The notes beneath the pieces are model-generated. The model made no database searches and was not told the origin of the DNA. It saw nothing but the letters and a program-made list of their open reading frames with translations. Shown here piece after piece: positions 1-6,327 of a stretch of DNA of 9,212 bases (position 1 is its first letter; the number at the start of each line of letters is the position of its first letter). The translations under genes and the position numbers were made by a program. The stretch comes from Parafilimonas sp. (lineage in GTDB: Bacteria > Bacteroidota > Bacteroidia > Chitinophagales > Chitinophagaceae): NCBI GenBank assembly GCA_023251275.1, contig JAHEZC010000063.1:1-9212 (forward strand), read 5' to 3'.

Positions 1-487
1 TATTACCGATATTCCGACTATCCGGAATATCACTTACCAAACCTGGCCTGTCACTTATAAAGATATTCTCTCCAAAGAGCAATTGGCATATATGCTGGAA
101 CTCATTTACAGTACAGAAGCATTGACGCAGCAAATGACAGGCGAAAGACATCATTTTTTGCTGGCTTGTGAAAATAGTGATGCAATTGCATTTGCAGATT
201 ACAGCCTGCTTGATCCGGGCATTTATAAACTGCATAAATTATATGCTTTGCCTGAGCAGCAGGGGAAAGGGATGGGAAAGATTTTTATTAATCATATTAT
301 CAGCGAAATAAAAAAACTGAATGCAACTGCATTAAGGCTGAATGTAAACAGGTACAATAAAGCGAGACAGTTTTATGAGCATCTTGGCTTTATCGTTGTT
401 GGTGAAGAAGATATTGATATCGGCAGCGGTTATTTTATGAATGACTATGTGATGGAGAAAAAAATCTGTGAGAAATTCGCCGGATGA
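1..487 (+). CDS. GNAT family N-acetyltransferase, 5' end outside window
   Basis: This is a GCN5-related N-acetyltransferase, which would transfer the acetyl group of acetyl-CoA to an amine; the substrate cannot be read from the sequence. The reading frame is open from base 2 and gives 161 residues in the window. The N-terminal stretch (ITDIPTIRNITYQTWPVTYK, residues 1-20) is the typical first helix of the family, so the true start lies a few codons before the window. A TTG at 83 would cut off this helix and is not the start. The acetyl-CoA binding motif A is visible as PEQQGKGMGK (residues 84-93, the Q/RxxGxG/A signature), followed by motif B with NVNRYNKARQFYEHLGF (114-130), where the Asn and Tyr-x-x-x-Gly-Phe pattern is standard. 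The gene ends 25 bp before the convergent dusB gene. I am confident of the family, not of the substrate. Confidence 0.9.
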   Translation, partial: ITDIPTIRNITYQTWPVTYKDILSKEQLAYMLELIYSTEALTQQMTGERHHFLLACENSDAIAFADYSLLDPGIYKLHKLYALPEQQGKGMGKIFINHIISEIKKLNATALRLNVNRYNKARQFYEHLGFIVVGEEDIDIGSGYFMNDYVMEKKICEKFAG

Positions 488-512
488 TTTTATTATAACA
501 GTTAATGCATAA

Positions 513-1553
513 TCAGGCCGCACATTCTTCCGGTTGCGACTCATTGAATGAGGCTATCTTTTTTTCAGGAATAAATCCATCATAACGCAAAATAATTTCA
601 TTCAACACTTCTTCAATCTCTTCCGCAGTTTTAAGCGTAACAAGTTTATTCCGAAATTCTTTGATATAAGGATAACCTTTCAGGTAATTGGTATAATGCC
701 TGCGCATTTCAATTATGCCCAATACACTTCCCTTCCATTCTATAGATTTGTGAAGATGTATTTTAATTGTATCCACTCTTTGATGAATGCCAGGTAAAGC
801 AGGCATTTCTCCGGTTAGTAAAAAATATTTTATCTCGTTGAATATCCAGGGACAGCCGATGGCTGCACGGCCAATCATTATTCCATCAACTCCATAAAGA
901 TTTTTATATGCAAGCGCTTTTTGCGGACTGTCCACATCACCATTCCCAAAAACAGGAATATGCATGCGCGGATTATTTTTTATCGCTGCAATCAATCTCC
1001 AGTCTGCTTCACCTTTATACATCTGCGTACGGGTGCGGCCATGAATGGTGAGCGCCTGAATGCCCGCATCCTGTAATCGCTCTGCGGCATCTTCAATATT
1101 CATGCTTGATTCATCCCATCCTAACCGTGTCTTGACTGTAACAGGTTTTGAGGTTGAATTTACTACGGCTTTCGTTAAACGAACCATCAGGTTAATATCT
1201 TTCAAAACCCCGGCCCCAGCCCCTTTGCAGACAACTTTTTTCACCGGGCAGCCAAAGTTTATATCAACGAGGTCGGGATTGACTGTTTCCGCAATCCTGG
1301 CGCTCATCGCCATAGCGTCTTCATCACCGCCGAATATCTGTATGCCTATTGGCCTTTCATAATCAAATATGTCGAGCTTTTGCCTGCTTTTTATTGCATC
1401 GCGTATCAATCCTTCACTGCTGATAAATTCCGTGTACATCAGGTCAGCGCCGTTAGCTTTGCATACTGCACGAAAAGGGGGATCACTCACATCCTCCATC
1501 GGTGCGAGCAGCAGGGGAAAATAAGGTAATTGTATATCGCCGATTTTCAGCAT
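513..1553 (-). CDS. dusB: tRNA-dihydrouridine synthase (DusB/NifR3 type)
   Basis: This FMN enzyme reduces uridine to dihydrouridine in the D-loop of tRNA using NADPH. The 346-residue product has the usual family length. The TIM-barrel start LAPMEDVSDPPFR (16-28) carries the flavin-binding loop. DINFGCPVKK (97-106) contains the presumed catalytic Cys102 that protonates the uracil ring. TIHGRTRTQMYKGEADW (169-185) and VFGNGDV (201-207) are the conserved phosphate and flavin contacts, and GVDGIMIGRAAIGCPWIF (221-238) is the end of the barrel. The C-terminal helical domain from about residue 250 is the tRNA-binding part. The start at 1553 gives the standard N-terminus. The gene is convergent with the GNAT gene and divergent from the CPBP protease gene. 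Assignment to DusB rather than another Dus paralogue rests on overall similarity to the bacterial NifR3 group. Confidence 0.93.
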   Translation of the reverse strand: MLKIGDIQLPYFPLLLAPMEDVSDPPFRAVCKANGADLMYTEFISSEGLIRDAIKSRQKLDIFDYERPIGIQIFGGDEDAMAMSARIAETVNPDLVDINFGCPVKKVVCKGAGAGVLKDINLMVRLTKAVVNSTSKPVTVKTRLGWDESSMNIEDAAERLQDAGIQALTIHGRTRTQMYKGEADWRLIAAIKNNPRMHIPVFGNGDVDSPQKALAYKNLYGVDGIMIGRAAIGCPWIFNEIKYFLLTGEMPALPGIHQRVDTIKIHLHKSIEWKGSVLGIIEMRRHYTNYLKGYPYIKEFRNKLVTLKTAEEIEEVLNEIILRYDGFIPEKKIASFNESQPEECAA

Positions 1554-1575
1554 TTGCTTATTGAATATGTATAAA

Positions 1576-1597
1576 CGGCATAAAAAATATCATGCCG
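1576..1597. repeat. Inverted repeat in the dusB leader / divergent intergenic region
   Basis: CGGCAT (1576-1581) and ATGCCG (1592-1597) form a perfect 6-bp inverted repeat around a 10-base A/T-rich loop. It falls inside the predicted 5' leader of dusB and also in front of the divergent CPBP gene. It could be an RNA hairpin in the leader or a protein-binding site. The arms are short, so chance is possible. Confidence 0.35.
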
Positions 1598-1611
1598 CAT
1601 AAAAAGAATTG

Positions 1612-1619
1612 CAAATTTA
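1612..1619 (-). promoter_or_regulatory. Bacteroidota -7 promoter element for dusB
   Basis: On the minus strand these bases read TAAATTTG, an exact match to the Bacteroidota -7 consensus TAnnTTTG. They lie about 58 bp before the dusB start. No TTG/TTTG -33 element is seen at the expected 19-20 bp further upstream, so the promoter call rests on the -7 box and its position only. A start site near 1605 would give a leader of roughly 50 bases that includes the hairpin at 1576-1597. Confidence 0.45.
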
Positions 1620-1637
1620 CAGCGTTATTTGCGAATT

Positions 1638-2573
1638 ATGTTTTCATCTCAACGATTAAGCTATCCGGCGCAGTTTGCATTACTCGGTGCATTGTTCATC
1701 GCAGGCTTTTTTACAGGCTCTGTTATTGTAGTTGTTATCGTAAAGCTTCTTCTGCACGTACCTCTTGGCAGTATGGAATCTGTGCTGGCAAACCAGGAAC
1801 ATGTACAGTTGTCGAGAATTCTGCAGGCAGTGTCCACTTTTTTTTATATGGCAGTGCCTTCTTTTATATTCGCATCATGCAATGGCGCCAAACCGTTAGT
1901 TGCCATTGGCTTCAGCAGGAGCATCAGCCGCACCCAGTTGTTGTTAATAATTCTCATAGCATTTGCATCCTTATTTGCAAGCGGGGCTTTCGCAGAACTC
2001 AACCAGTCCATCCCCATTCCTCAAAATGCCGCAAAATATTTTAAATCACTCGAAGACGATTATAATAAAGCGGTGTTGGCAATAGCCAATATGAGATCTG
2101 TAAGTGATTATGTAATATCATTAATTGTACTCGCGTTTCTTCCTGCTCTCTTCGAAGAAATGTTCTTTCGCGGCTGCCTGCAGCAGGTAATAATTGGATG
2201 GGCACAAAAAGCTTTTATCGGTATTCTTATCACAAGTATTTTTTTCAGTGCAATCCATTTTTCATACTATGGATTTTTGCCGCGTCTTTTTCTGGGAATG
2301 GTGCTTGGCTATATTTTTTATTATAGCCGGAATATCTGGCTAAGCATATTCGCACATTTTCTGAATAATGCTTTTACGGTAACACAGCTTTATTCACTCA
2401 GCAAGGCCGGGAAGTTAAATGCTGATTCGATGGATGATAATTTTCCTTTATATTATGGCATAGCTGCAACTGCACTTGTATTCTTTTTATTCTGGTTTTT
2501 CAGAAAAGAAAGCAATACATTATTTTATCTTGATAATCTCAAAAGAAGCAACAGCGATGAAGGGATGGTTTAA
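1638..2573 (+). CDS. CPBP family intramembrane glutamic endopeptidase
   Basis: This is a multi-pass membrane protein of the CPBP (CAAX protease and bacteriocin-processing, Abi) family, which cleaves substrates inside the membrane; the substrate is unknown. With the ATG at 1638 the product is 311 residues; a TTG at 1629 would add three residues and is less likely. The three family motifs are present: EEMFFR (173-178, paired catalytic Glu and Arg), HFSYYGFLPRLFLG (207-220, His of motif 2) and HFLNNA (240-245, His and Asn of motif 3). Hydrophobic segments occur near residues 11-38, 66-82, 101-116, 158-173, 193-206, 217-228 and 270-286. The last 17 bases overlap the DUF2007 gene, suggesting translational coupling. 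The location beside cdsA and psd suggests a role in the cell envelope, but that is inference. Confidence 0.88.
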   Translation: MFSSQRLSYPAQFALLGALFIAGFFTGSVIVVVIVKLLLHVPLGSMESVLANQEHVQLSRILQAVSTFFYMAVPSFIFASCNGAKPLVAIGFSRSISRTQLLLIILIAFASLFASGAFAELNQSIPIPQNAAKYFKSLEDDYNKAVLAIANMRSVSDYVISLIVLAFLPALFEEMFFRGCLQQVIIGWAQKAFIGILITSIFFSAIHFSYYGFLPRLFLGMVLGYIFYYSRNIWLSIFAHFLNNAFTVTQLYSLSKAGKLNADSMDDNFPLYYGIAATALVFFLFWFFRKESNTLFYLDNLKRSNSDEGMV

Positions 2574-2784
2574 ACTTTATATCACACGTAATTATGCTGA
2601 GGCCAGCATCATCAAAGGTATGCTGGAAGAAAACAATATCCCGGTAGTCGTTCTTAATAATCTCGACAGCAGCTATCTTAATTTCGGCGATATTCAAATT
2701 TATGTGCCTGAACACCTGAAAGATGTAGCCCAACAACTGCTTGATAAAGGCAAGGATAATTCAACAGAAAATAATCATTCGTGA
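2557..2784 (+). CDS. DUF2007 family small protein (putative signal-transducing protein)
   Basis: A 75-residue cytoplasmic protein that matches the DUF2007 pattern (PF09413): a short beta-alpha-beta domain with YITRNYAEASIIKGMLEENN (8-27), then IPVVVLNN (28-35) and IQIYVPEHLKDVAQQLL (46-62). The family resembles a PII-like or ACT-like fold, and its function is not established. I chose the ATG at 2557 because it gives the usual MKxWxxLY start. A TTG-initiated extension back to 2476 would only read the CPBP gene out of frame. The start overlaps the end of the CPBP gene by 17 bp, so the two are probably co-transcribed. It ends about 60 bp before cdsA. The tail (residues 63-75) is polar and probably disordered. 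Confidence 0.85.
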   Translation: MKGWFKLYITRNYAEASIIKGMLEENNIPVVVLNNLDSSYLNFGDIQIYVPEHLKDVAQQLLDKGKDNSTENNHS

Positions 2785-2791
2785 CATGTCA
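2782..2791. repeat. 10-bp perfect palindrome before cdsA
   Basis: TGACATGTCA is its own reverse complement. It overlaps the DUF2007 stop codon and lies about 15-24 bp upstream of the putative cdsA -7 box, near where a -33 element would be. It could serve as an operator, but a single 10-bp palindrome is weak evidence. Confidence 0.25.
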
Positions 2792-2805
2792 TTGTTGTAA
2801 TGAAG

Positions 2806-2813
2806 TATCTTTA
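2806..2813 (+). promoter_or_regulatory. Possible -7 element for cdsA
   Basis: TATCTTTA matches the Bacteroidota -7 consensus TAnnTTTG at five of six fixed positions and lies 33 bp before the cdsA start. No TTG is found at -33 spacing. cdsA may equally be read from the upstream CPBP transcript. Confidence 0.3.
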
Positions 2814-2846
2814 CTGCAAGTCCGGTTAACTCAGTAAAAAATCTCC

Positions 2847-3725
2847 ATGCCTTTCAATTTTCAGACATTCAAAACCCGCACATTGACTGCTGTTGTCTTT
2901 GTGGTGATCATGCTTTCCGGCCTGCTCATTAATGAATGGACATTCCTTGCGCTTTTTTCTGTAATGCATTTCGGGTGCTGGATAGAATATCAAAAACTGA
3001 TCTGCCTCGTTGATAATGATTATTGCAGTACGGGATCATTGCATAAATATGCTGCCATGCTTGCAGGATGGGGATTCATGCTGTGGATGACAAATGATGC
3101 ATTTAATATCGGCATTGTTCACTTATATGAAATTGGCTGGTGGCTGATGCTGGTAATGCTTATTGCTCTGCCCGTTGCAGATTTAGTATCGAGTAAGCAA
3201 TTCAGTTTAAAGAATACAGGCTATTCTTTTCTTGGTTTATTGTATATCTCTTTAAGCTGCGGCCTGATGATTAACTTAAGGGCCGAGGGTATTATCTTTT
3301 TTGGGAGCGCTGTTACCATTGATTTAGGATGGATATTGCCTCTTGTATTAGTATGCAGTATCTGGATAAACGATACGATGGCTTATATTGTTGGTTCGCT
3401 TATCGGCAAGACACCTGTCAGCAGCATATCTCCGCGTAAAACATGGGAAGGCACGTTGGGCGGCGCTTTACTTGCTGTGGCAGCTATTACCTTAGCCGGT
3501 TACTTTTGGTTTGGCGTAGCGGATATTATTTCACTCGTTGTAATTTCTTCTCTCGCAGCAATCATGGGTACAGCAGGCGATTTCCTTGAGAGTAAGCTCA
3601 AGCGGATGGCAGGCGTAAAAGACAGCGGAAGGATTCTGCCCGGTCATGGCGGTTTTCTTGACAGGTTTGATTCCCTTTTGATAGCGACAATTTTTGTATG
3701 GCTCTATGTAAAGCTTTTTCTTTGA
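2847..3725 (+). CDS. cdsA: Phosphatidate cytidylyltransferase (CDP-diacylglycerol synthase)
   Basis: This integral membrane enzyme converts phosphatidic acid and CTP to CDP-diacylglycerol and pyrophosphate, the branch-point precursor of bacterial phospholipids. The product is 292 residues and strongly hydrophobic, with about seven or eight membrane segments. The C-terminal family signature is complete at residues 249-275: SKLKR, then KDSGRILPGHGGFLDRFD, which contains the conserved Lys-Asp and the HGGxxDRxD metal and nucleotide site. A second conserved block, SPRKTWEGTLGG (195-206), is also present, and WINDTMAYIVGSLIGKTP (173-190) supplies the conserved Asn-Asp-Asx region. The start ATG has no Shine-Dalgarno sequence, as expected in Bacteroidota. 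psd follows after 94 bp, which places two steps of phosphatidylethanolamine synthesis together. The N-terminal third is more variable, as in relatives. Confidence 0.95.
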   Translation: MPFNFQTFKTRTLTAVVFVVIMLSGLLINEWTFLALFSVMHFGCWIEYQKLICLVDNDYCSTGSLHKYAAMLAGWGFMLWMTNDAFNIGIVHLYEIGWWLMLVMLIALPVADLVSSKQFSLKNTGYSFLGLLYISLSCGLMINLRAEGIIFFGSAVTIDLGWILPLVLVCSIWINDTMAYIVGSLIGKTPVSSISPRKTWEGTLGGALLAVAAITLAGYFWFGVADIISLVVISSLAAIMGTAGDFLESKLKRMAGVKDSGRILPGHGGFLDRFDSLLIATIFVWLYVKLFL

Positions 3726-3760
3726 ACAACTTCATTCTTCCTGTAATTCCTTATTACCTG

Positions 3761-3778
3761 TTGCATTAAAAAATGCAA
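3761..3778. repeat. Inverted repeat between cdsA and psd
   Basis: TTGCATT (3761-3767) and AATGCAA (3772-3778) form a perfect 7-bp stem with an AAAA loop. No T-run follows on either strand, so it is not a standard intrinsic terminator. It ends about 16 bp before the psd -7 box, covering the -33 region, and might be an operator or a weak 3' end hairpin for cdsA. Confidence 0.35.
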
Positions 3779-3794
3779 AATCGAGGTTCTCGTT

Positions 3795-3802
3795 TATCTT
3801 TG
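3795..3802 (+). promoter_or_regulatory. Bacteroidota -7 promoter element for psd
   Basis: TATCTTTG is an exact match to TAnnTTTG. It is 17 bp from the psd ATG, so the transcript leader would be only about ten bases. A clear TTG/TTTG at -33 is lacking. This suggests psd has its own promoter in addition to any read-through from cdsA. Confidence 0.5.
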
Positions 3803-3819
3803 CCGCTTAACTGATTTTC

Positions 3820-4476
3820 ATGAGCATTCACAGGGAAGGATATAAGATCATTGGCATTGCATCATTATTATTCGGAGTAACAAATATTATCTCATTTTCT
3901 TTTTTGAGCGGTGTGCTTCCATGGGTAGCTGCCGTAATTTTTATCATTACTTTTTTACTTCTCATTTTTACAGTGTCATTTTTCAGGATACCTGAACGAA
4001 AATTTACGATTGCAGATGATAAAATAATTTGCCCTGCCGATGGGAAAGTAGTGGCAATCGAAGAGATGCATGACGGAGAATATTTTCATGACAGGCGCAT
4101 ACAGGTAAGTATTTTCATGAGCCCTGCCAATATTCATGTAAACCTTAATCCTGTTAGCGGAACAGTAAAATACAGCCATTACCATCATGGAAGATATTTG
4201 GTAGCCTGGCATCCCAAATCATCTCTTGAAAATGAAAGGCACAGCGTCGTGATAGAGAATGAAAAAGGCGCCATACTGGTAAAACAGATTGCAGGGGCTA
4301 TGGCAAAACGCATTTGTAATTATGCAACCGTGGGGCAGCAGGTGATACAGGACAGCGAGCTTGGTTTTATAAAATTCGGAAGCAGGGTAGATGTGCTGCT
4401 CCCACTGAGTGCTGCGGTGGAAGTCAGGCTGAACCAGTCTGTAAAATGCGGTGTAACAATACTGGCAAGTTTTTAA
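3820..4476 (+). CDS. psd: Phosphatidylserine decarboxylase, short type, proenzyme
   Basis: This enzyme decarboxylates phosphatidylserine to phosphatidylethanolamine at the inner membrane. It is made as a proenzyme that cuts itself and turns the new N-terminal Ser into a pyruvoyl cofactor. The product is 218 residues, typical of the short PSD-A group. Two hydrophobic segments (about 9-30 and 34-55) anchor the N-terminus. CPADGKV (71-77) carries the conserved Asp74, IFMSPANIHVNLNP (98-111) carries His106, and NERHSVVIE (138-146) is a family block. The processing site is LGFIKFGSRVDVLLP (181-195), with predicted cleavage between Gly187 and Ser188, giving a small alpha chain of 31 residues. It follows cdsA. 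Phosphatidylserine synthase, which often neighbours psd, is not in the window. Confidence 0.94.
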   Translation: MSIHREGYKIIGIASLLFGVTNIISFSFLSGVLPWVAAVIFIITFLLLIFTVSFFRIPERKFTIADDKIICPADGKVVAIEEMHDGEYFHDRRIQVSIFMSPANIHVNLNPVSGTVKYSHYHHGRYLVAWHPKSSLENERHSVVIENEKGAILVKQIAGAMAKRICNYATVGQQVIQDSELGFIKFGSRVDVLLPLSAAVEVRLNQSVKCGVTILASF

Positions 4477-4489
4477 TTTCATCAATAAT

Positions 4490-4516
4490 ATTTTGCTTTG
4501 AAAAGATTTTGCTTTG
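4490..4516. repeat. Two direct copies of ATTTTGCTTTG
   Basis: An 11-base sequence occurs exactly twice, at 4490-4500 and 4506-4516, a 16-bp period. It lies in the 71-bp gap between psd and the small secreted protein gene, 32-58 bp before the latter's ATG. The TTTG content resembles Bacteroidota promoter elements, so this could be the promoter region or a regulator site repeated on one DNA face. No clean -7/-33 pair can be assigned. Confidence 0.4.
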
Positions 4517-4547
4517 TATTTTCAGTGAAGTGAAATAATTTAGCTGT

Positions 4548-4721
4548 ATGAAAAAGATTGTTGCAATAGTTTTAGCTGCATTTTTAATGGGCACTATGTC
4601 ATTTTCCCAACAGCCTCCGCCAAAAAGTAAAACCAAAGGGAAAAAAGTCTGCGCTGCCAATGGAAAAACCTGCAGTAAAAAAGAAATGAAAAACGATACA
4701 ACAACTGCCAAGCCGCAATAG
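4548..4721 (+). CDS. Small secreted protein, 57 residues, unknown function
   Basis: A short gene coding for 57 residues with a clear signal peptide: MKK followed by a hydrophobic core (IVAIVLAAFLMGTM, 4-17) and a likely cleavage site at SFS-QQ (after residue 20), as is common in Bacteroidota. The mature part would be about 37 residues, rich in Lys and Pro, starting QQPPPKSKTKGKK, with two cysteines (35 and 42) in the pattern KVCAANGKTCSKK. The Cys pair seven residues apart could form a disulfide or bind metal after export, but no known domain is recognised. It starts 71 bp after psd and stands alone on the plus strand before a 181-bp gap. Evidence that it is real is the signal peptide, clean start and stop, and sensible composition. 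Confidence 0.65.
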   Translation: MKKIVAIVLAAFLMGTMSFSQQPPPKSKTKGKKVCAANGKTCSKKEMKNDTTTAKPQ

Positions 4722-4902
4722 ACTTATCCATAACAGGCAGTTTTATTATTTCACGCCATTTTCCTGCTCACAGAATTTTTCAACAAAAAATAAAAGTTAT
4801 CCGCGCAGAACAATCTCCGGTACTTTAATCGTTGTAGATTAGGAGCGCTTTAATAAACCTGAATAACTGAACATTTCTTATTAAATTTTCGAAATATTTT
4901 TT

Positions 4903-6087
4903 ATGCAACGATTGCTTTTAATCGCCGGTCTTATCATTCTTTTTGCTGCTGAAATGCTGCGCATTTATTTTATCATGCCCTTTCCCGGAAGCCAGCATGG
5001 AAACACAATTGATATTGCATATTTTCTTGGCCGGTACATCTGGCACATAAGGATTGTGGTTTTGTTGTTGCTTGCAATTCCTGTTTATCAGACGTTTGCG
5101 CAAAGCAGGAAATGGAAAAAGATTTTGTTAAGCATGGTGCTGCTGCTATATGCAGTGATTTTTTATTTCGTCAACTTCCGCTTCCAGGCAGATAAAATGT
5201 TTTATCAGCCACAGCACAAAAATCTTGTTTCTGCTGCAGATAATAAAGTGCCGTTAAACAGGCTGGTGATTGGAGTATCATTGAATAATGAAGCAAAAGC
5301 CTACCCTATTGAAATCATCGGCTATCATCACCAGGTGCAGGATACTATAGCAGGTCAGCCGGTAATTGTTACCTATTGCACCGTTTGCAGAACTGGAAGA
5401 ATTTTCAGCCCGGTGGTGAATGGAAAGAAAGAGAAGTTCCGGTTAGTGGGTATGGATCATTTCAATGCTATGTTTGAAGACAGCACCACGAAAAGCTGGT
5501 GGCGGCAGGTAACTGGTGAAGCTATAACGGGCCCATTAAAAGGGTCATCACTGCAGGAAATTTCTTCACAGCAAATGACGCTCAGTGCATGGTTAAGAGC
5601 ATATCCCGGTTCGTCTATCCTGCAGCCTGATACGATTTATAATCAGGAATATGAAGACCTCGAAGGTTTTGATAATGGTACTATTGAAAGCGGCCTTGAA
5701 AAAAGAGATTCTGTATCATGGCAAAGGAAATCATGGGTAATAGGCATCGTCGCAAATAATTATGCAAAAGCTTACGACTGGAATGACCTTGTGAAGCAAA
5801 AACTCATCGAAGATTCTTTGCCCGGTTTACCCATCATTATCACCCTCGAAAAAGATACAGCTTCGTATCATGTCTGGAGCAGAATACTGAACGGGCAAAA
5901 TCTGCATTTCACAAGAAATAATGCCGGGGAATTGAGAGACAATAATACACAATCTCTGTGGAATGATGACGGTATTTGCACAGAAGGGATTCTTAAAGGA
6001 CAAATGTTAGGAACTGTGCAGGCATCGCAGGAATTCTGGCATTCATGGCAGACCTTTCATCCCGCTACTGTAAAGTATTCTCCTTGA
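4903..6087 (+). CDS. Membrane-anchored DUF3179 domain protein
   Basis: A 394-residue protein with three hydrophobic segments at the N-terminus (about 3-25, 49-66 and 73-91) and a large soluble part, probably outside the cytoplasm. The soluble part fits DUF3179 (PF11376), whose function is unknown. The family hallmark VTYCTVCRTGRIF (156-168) with Cys159 and Cys162 in a CxxC arrangement is present, followed by GMDHFNAMFEDSTTKSWWRQ (183-202) and the TGEAITGPLKGSSL block (204-217). A second half repeats the opening pattern: VIGVSLNNEAKAYP (122-135) resembles VIGIVANNYAKAYD (279-292), and GQPVIVTY resembles GLPIIITL, but the second half has no CxxC. The CxxC could bind metal, heme or a thiol partner; this is inference. 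The gene is flanked by intergenic gaps of 181 and 240 bp, so it is probably its own unit. Confidence 0.85.
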   Translation: MQRLLLIAGLIILFAAEMLRIYFIMPFPGSQHGNTIDIAYFLGRYIWHIRIVVLLLLAIPVYQTFAQSRKWKKILLSMVLLLYAVIFYFVNFRFQADKMFYQPQHKNLVSAADNKVPLNRLVIGVSLNNEAKAYPIEIIGYHHQVQDTIAGQPVIVTYCTVCRTGRIFSPVVNGKKEKFRLVGMDHFNAMFEDSTTKSWWRQVTGEAITGPLKGSSLQEISSQQMTLSAWLRAYPGSSILQPDTIYNQEYEDLEGFDNGTIESGLEKRDSVSWQRKSWVIGIVANNYAKAYDWNDLVKQKLIEDSLPGLPIIITLEKDTASYHVWSRILNGQNLHFTRNNAGELRDNNTQSLWNDDGICTEGILKGQMLGTVQASQEFWHSWQTFHPATVKYSP

Positions 6088-6327
6088 AAATGCTTTCTTA
6101 AAGGCGTCGTTTTTTTTATTTCTGACGAGTTGCAAAATGCTTCTTTCAAAAAAAAATTGCAGGTCGCTCTGTTTGTTAAACAATTTCCAGAAATCCACCA
6201 GCAATCTCTTTTTTAATCGGCAACTCAAAGTCATGTAATGGTATAATGTCTTTCGCTTTATATTTAGATAATGAGTGAAAGAAAATAAAAATTTATTGGC
6301 AGCAGTAATATTAAAAAGAGAAAACAC
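6088..6327. other. Intergenic region between DUF3179 gene and ABC ATPase gene
   Basis: These 240 bp carry no convincing gene on either strand. The T-run at about 6110-6120 after GGCGTCG lacks a matching upstream stem, so no intrinsic terminator is called. A loosely repeated AAAATGCTT motif appears near 6088 and near 6136. The region probably holds the promoter of the ABC ATPase gene (see 6250-6281). Confidence 0.5.
6250..6281 (+). promoter_or_regulatory. Possible -7 box inside an imperfect inverted repeat, ABC ATPase promoter region
   Basis: TATATTTA (6259-6266) matches TAnnTTTG at five of six fixed positions and lies about 60 bp before the GTG start. It sits between CTTTCGCT (6250-6257) and AGTGAAAG (6274-6281), which are inverted copies with one mismatch. 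This could be a promoter with an overlapping operator. No -33 TTG is seen. Confidence 0.25.

Noticed and set aside
83..487. TTG at 83 as the start of the acetyltransferase
   Set aside because: The same frame is open back to base 2 and encodes the expected N-terminal GNAT helix, so the start lies outside the window.
1060..1362. 100-codon plus-strand open frame inside dusB
   Set aside because: It lies entirely within a well-supported gene on the other strand and has no recognisable domain.
1592..2044. 150-codon plus-strand frame overlapping the CPBP gene
   Set aside because: Cys-, His- and Arg-rich translation with no domain, out of frame with a clear membrane protease gene.
2476..2556. Longer DUF2007 protein starting at TTG 2476
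   Set aside because: The extra residues come from reading the CPBP gene in another frame, and the family normally starts at the MKGWFKLY position (ATG 2557).
3761..3778. Intrinsic terminator after cdsA
   Set aside because: The stem is real but no T-run follows on either strand, so it is listed only as an inverted repeat.
4424..4711. Minus-strand 95-codon frame opposite the small secreted protein gene
   Set aside because: It also overlaps the end of psd and has no known domain. The plus-strand reading has a signal peptide and a coherent start and stop, so the minus frame is taken as a shadow.
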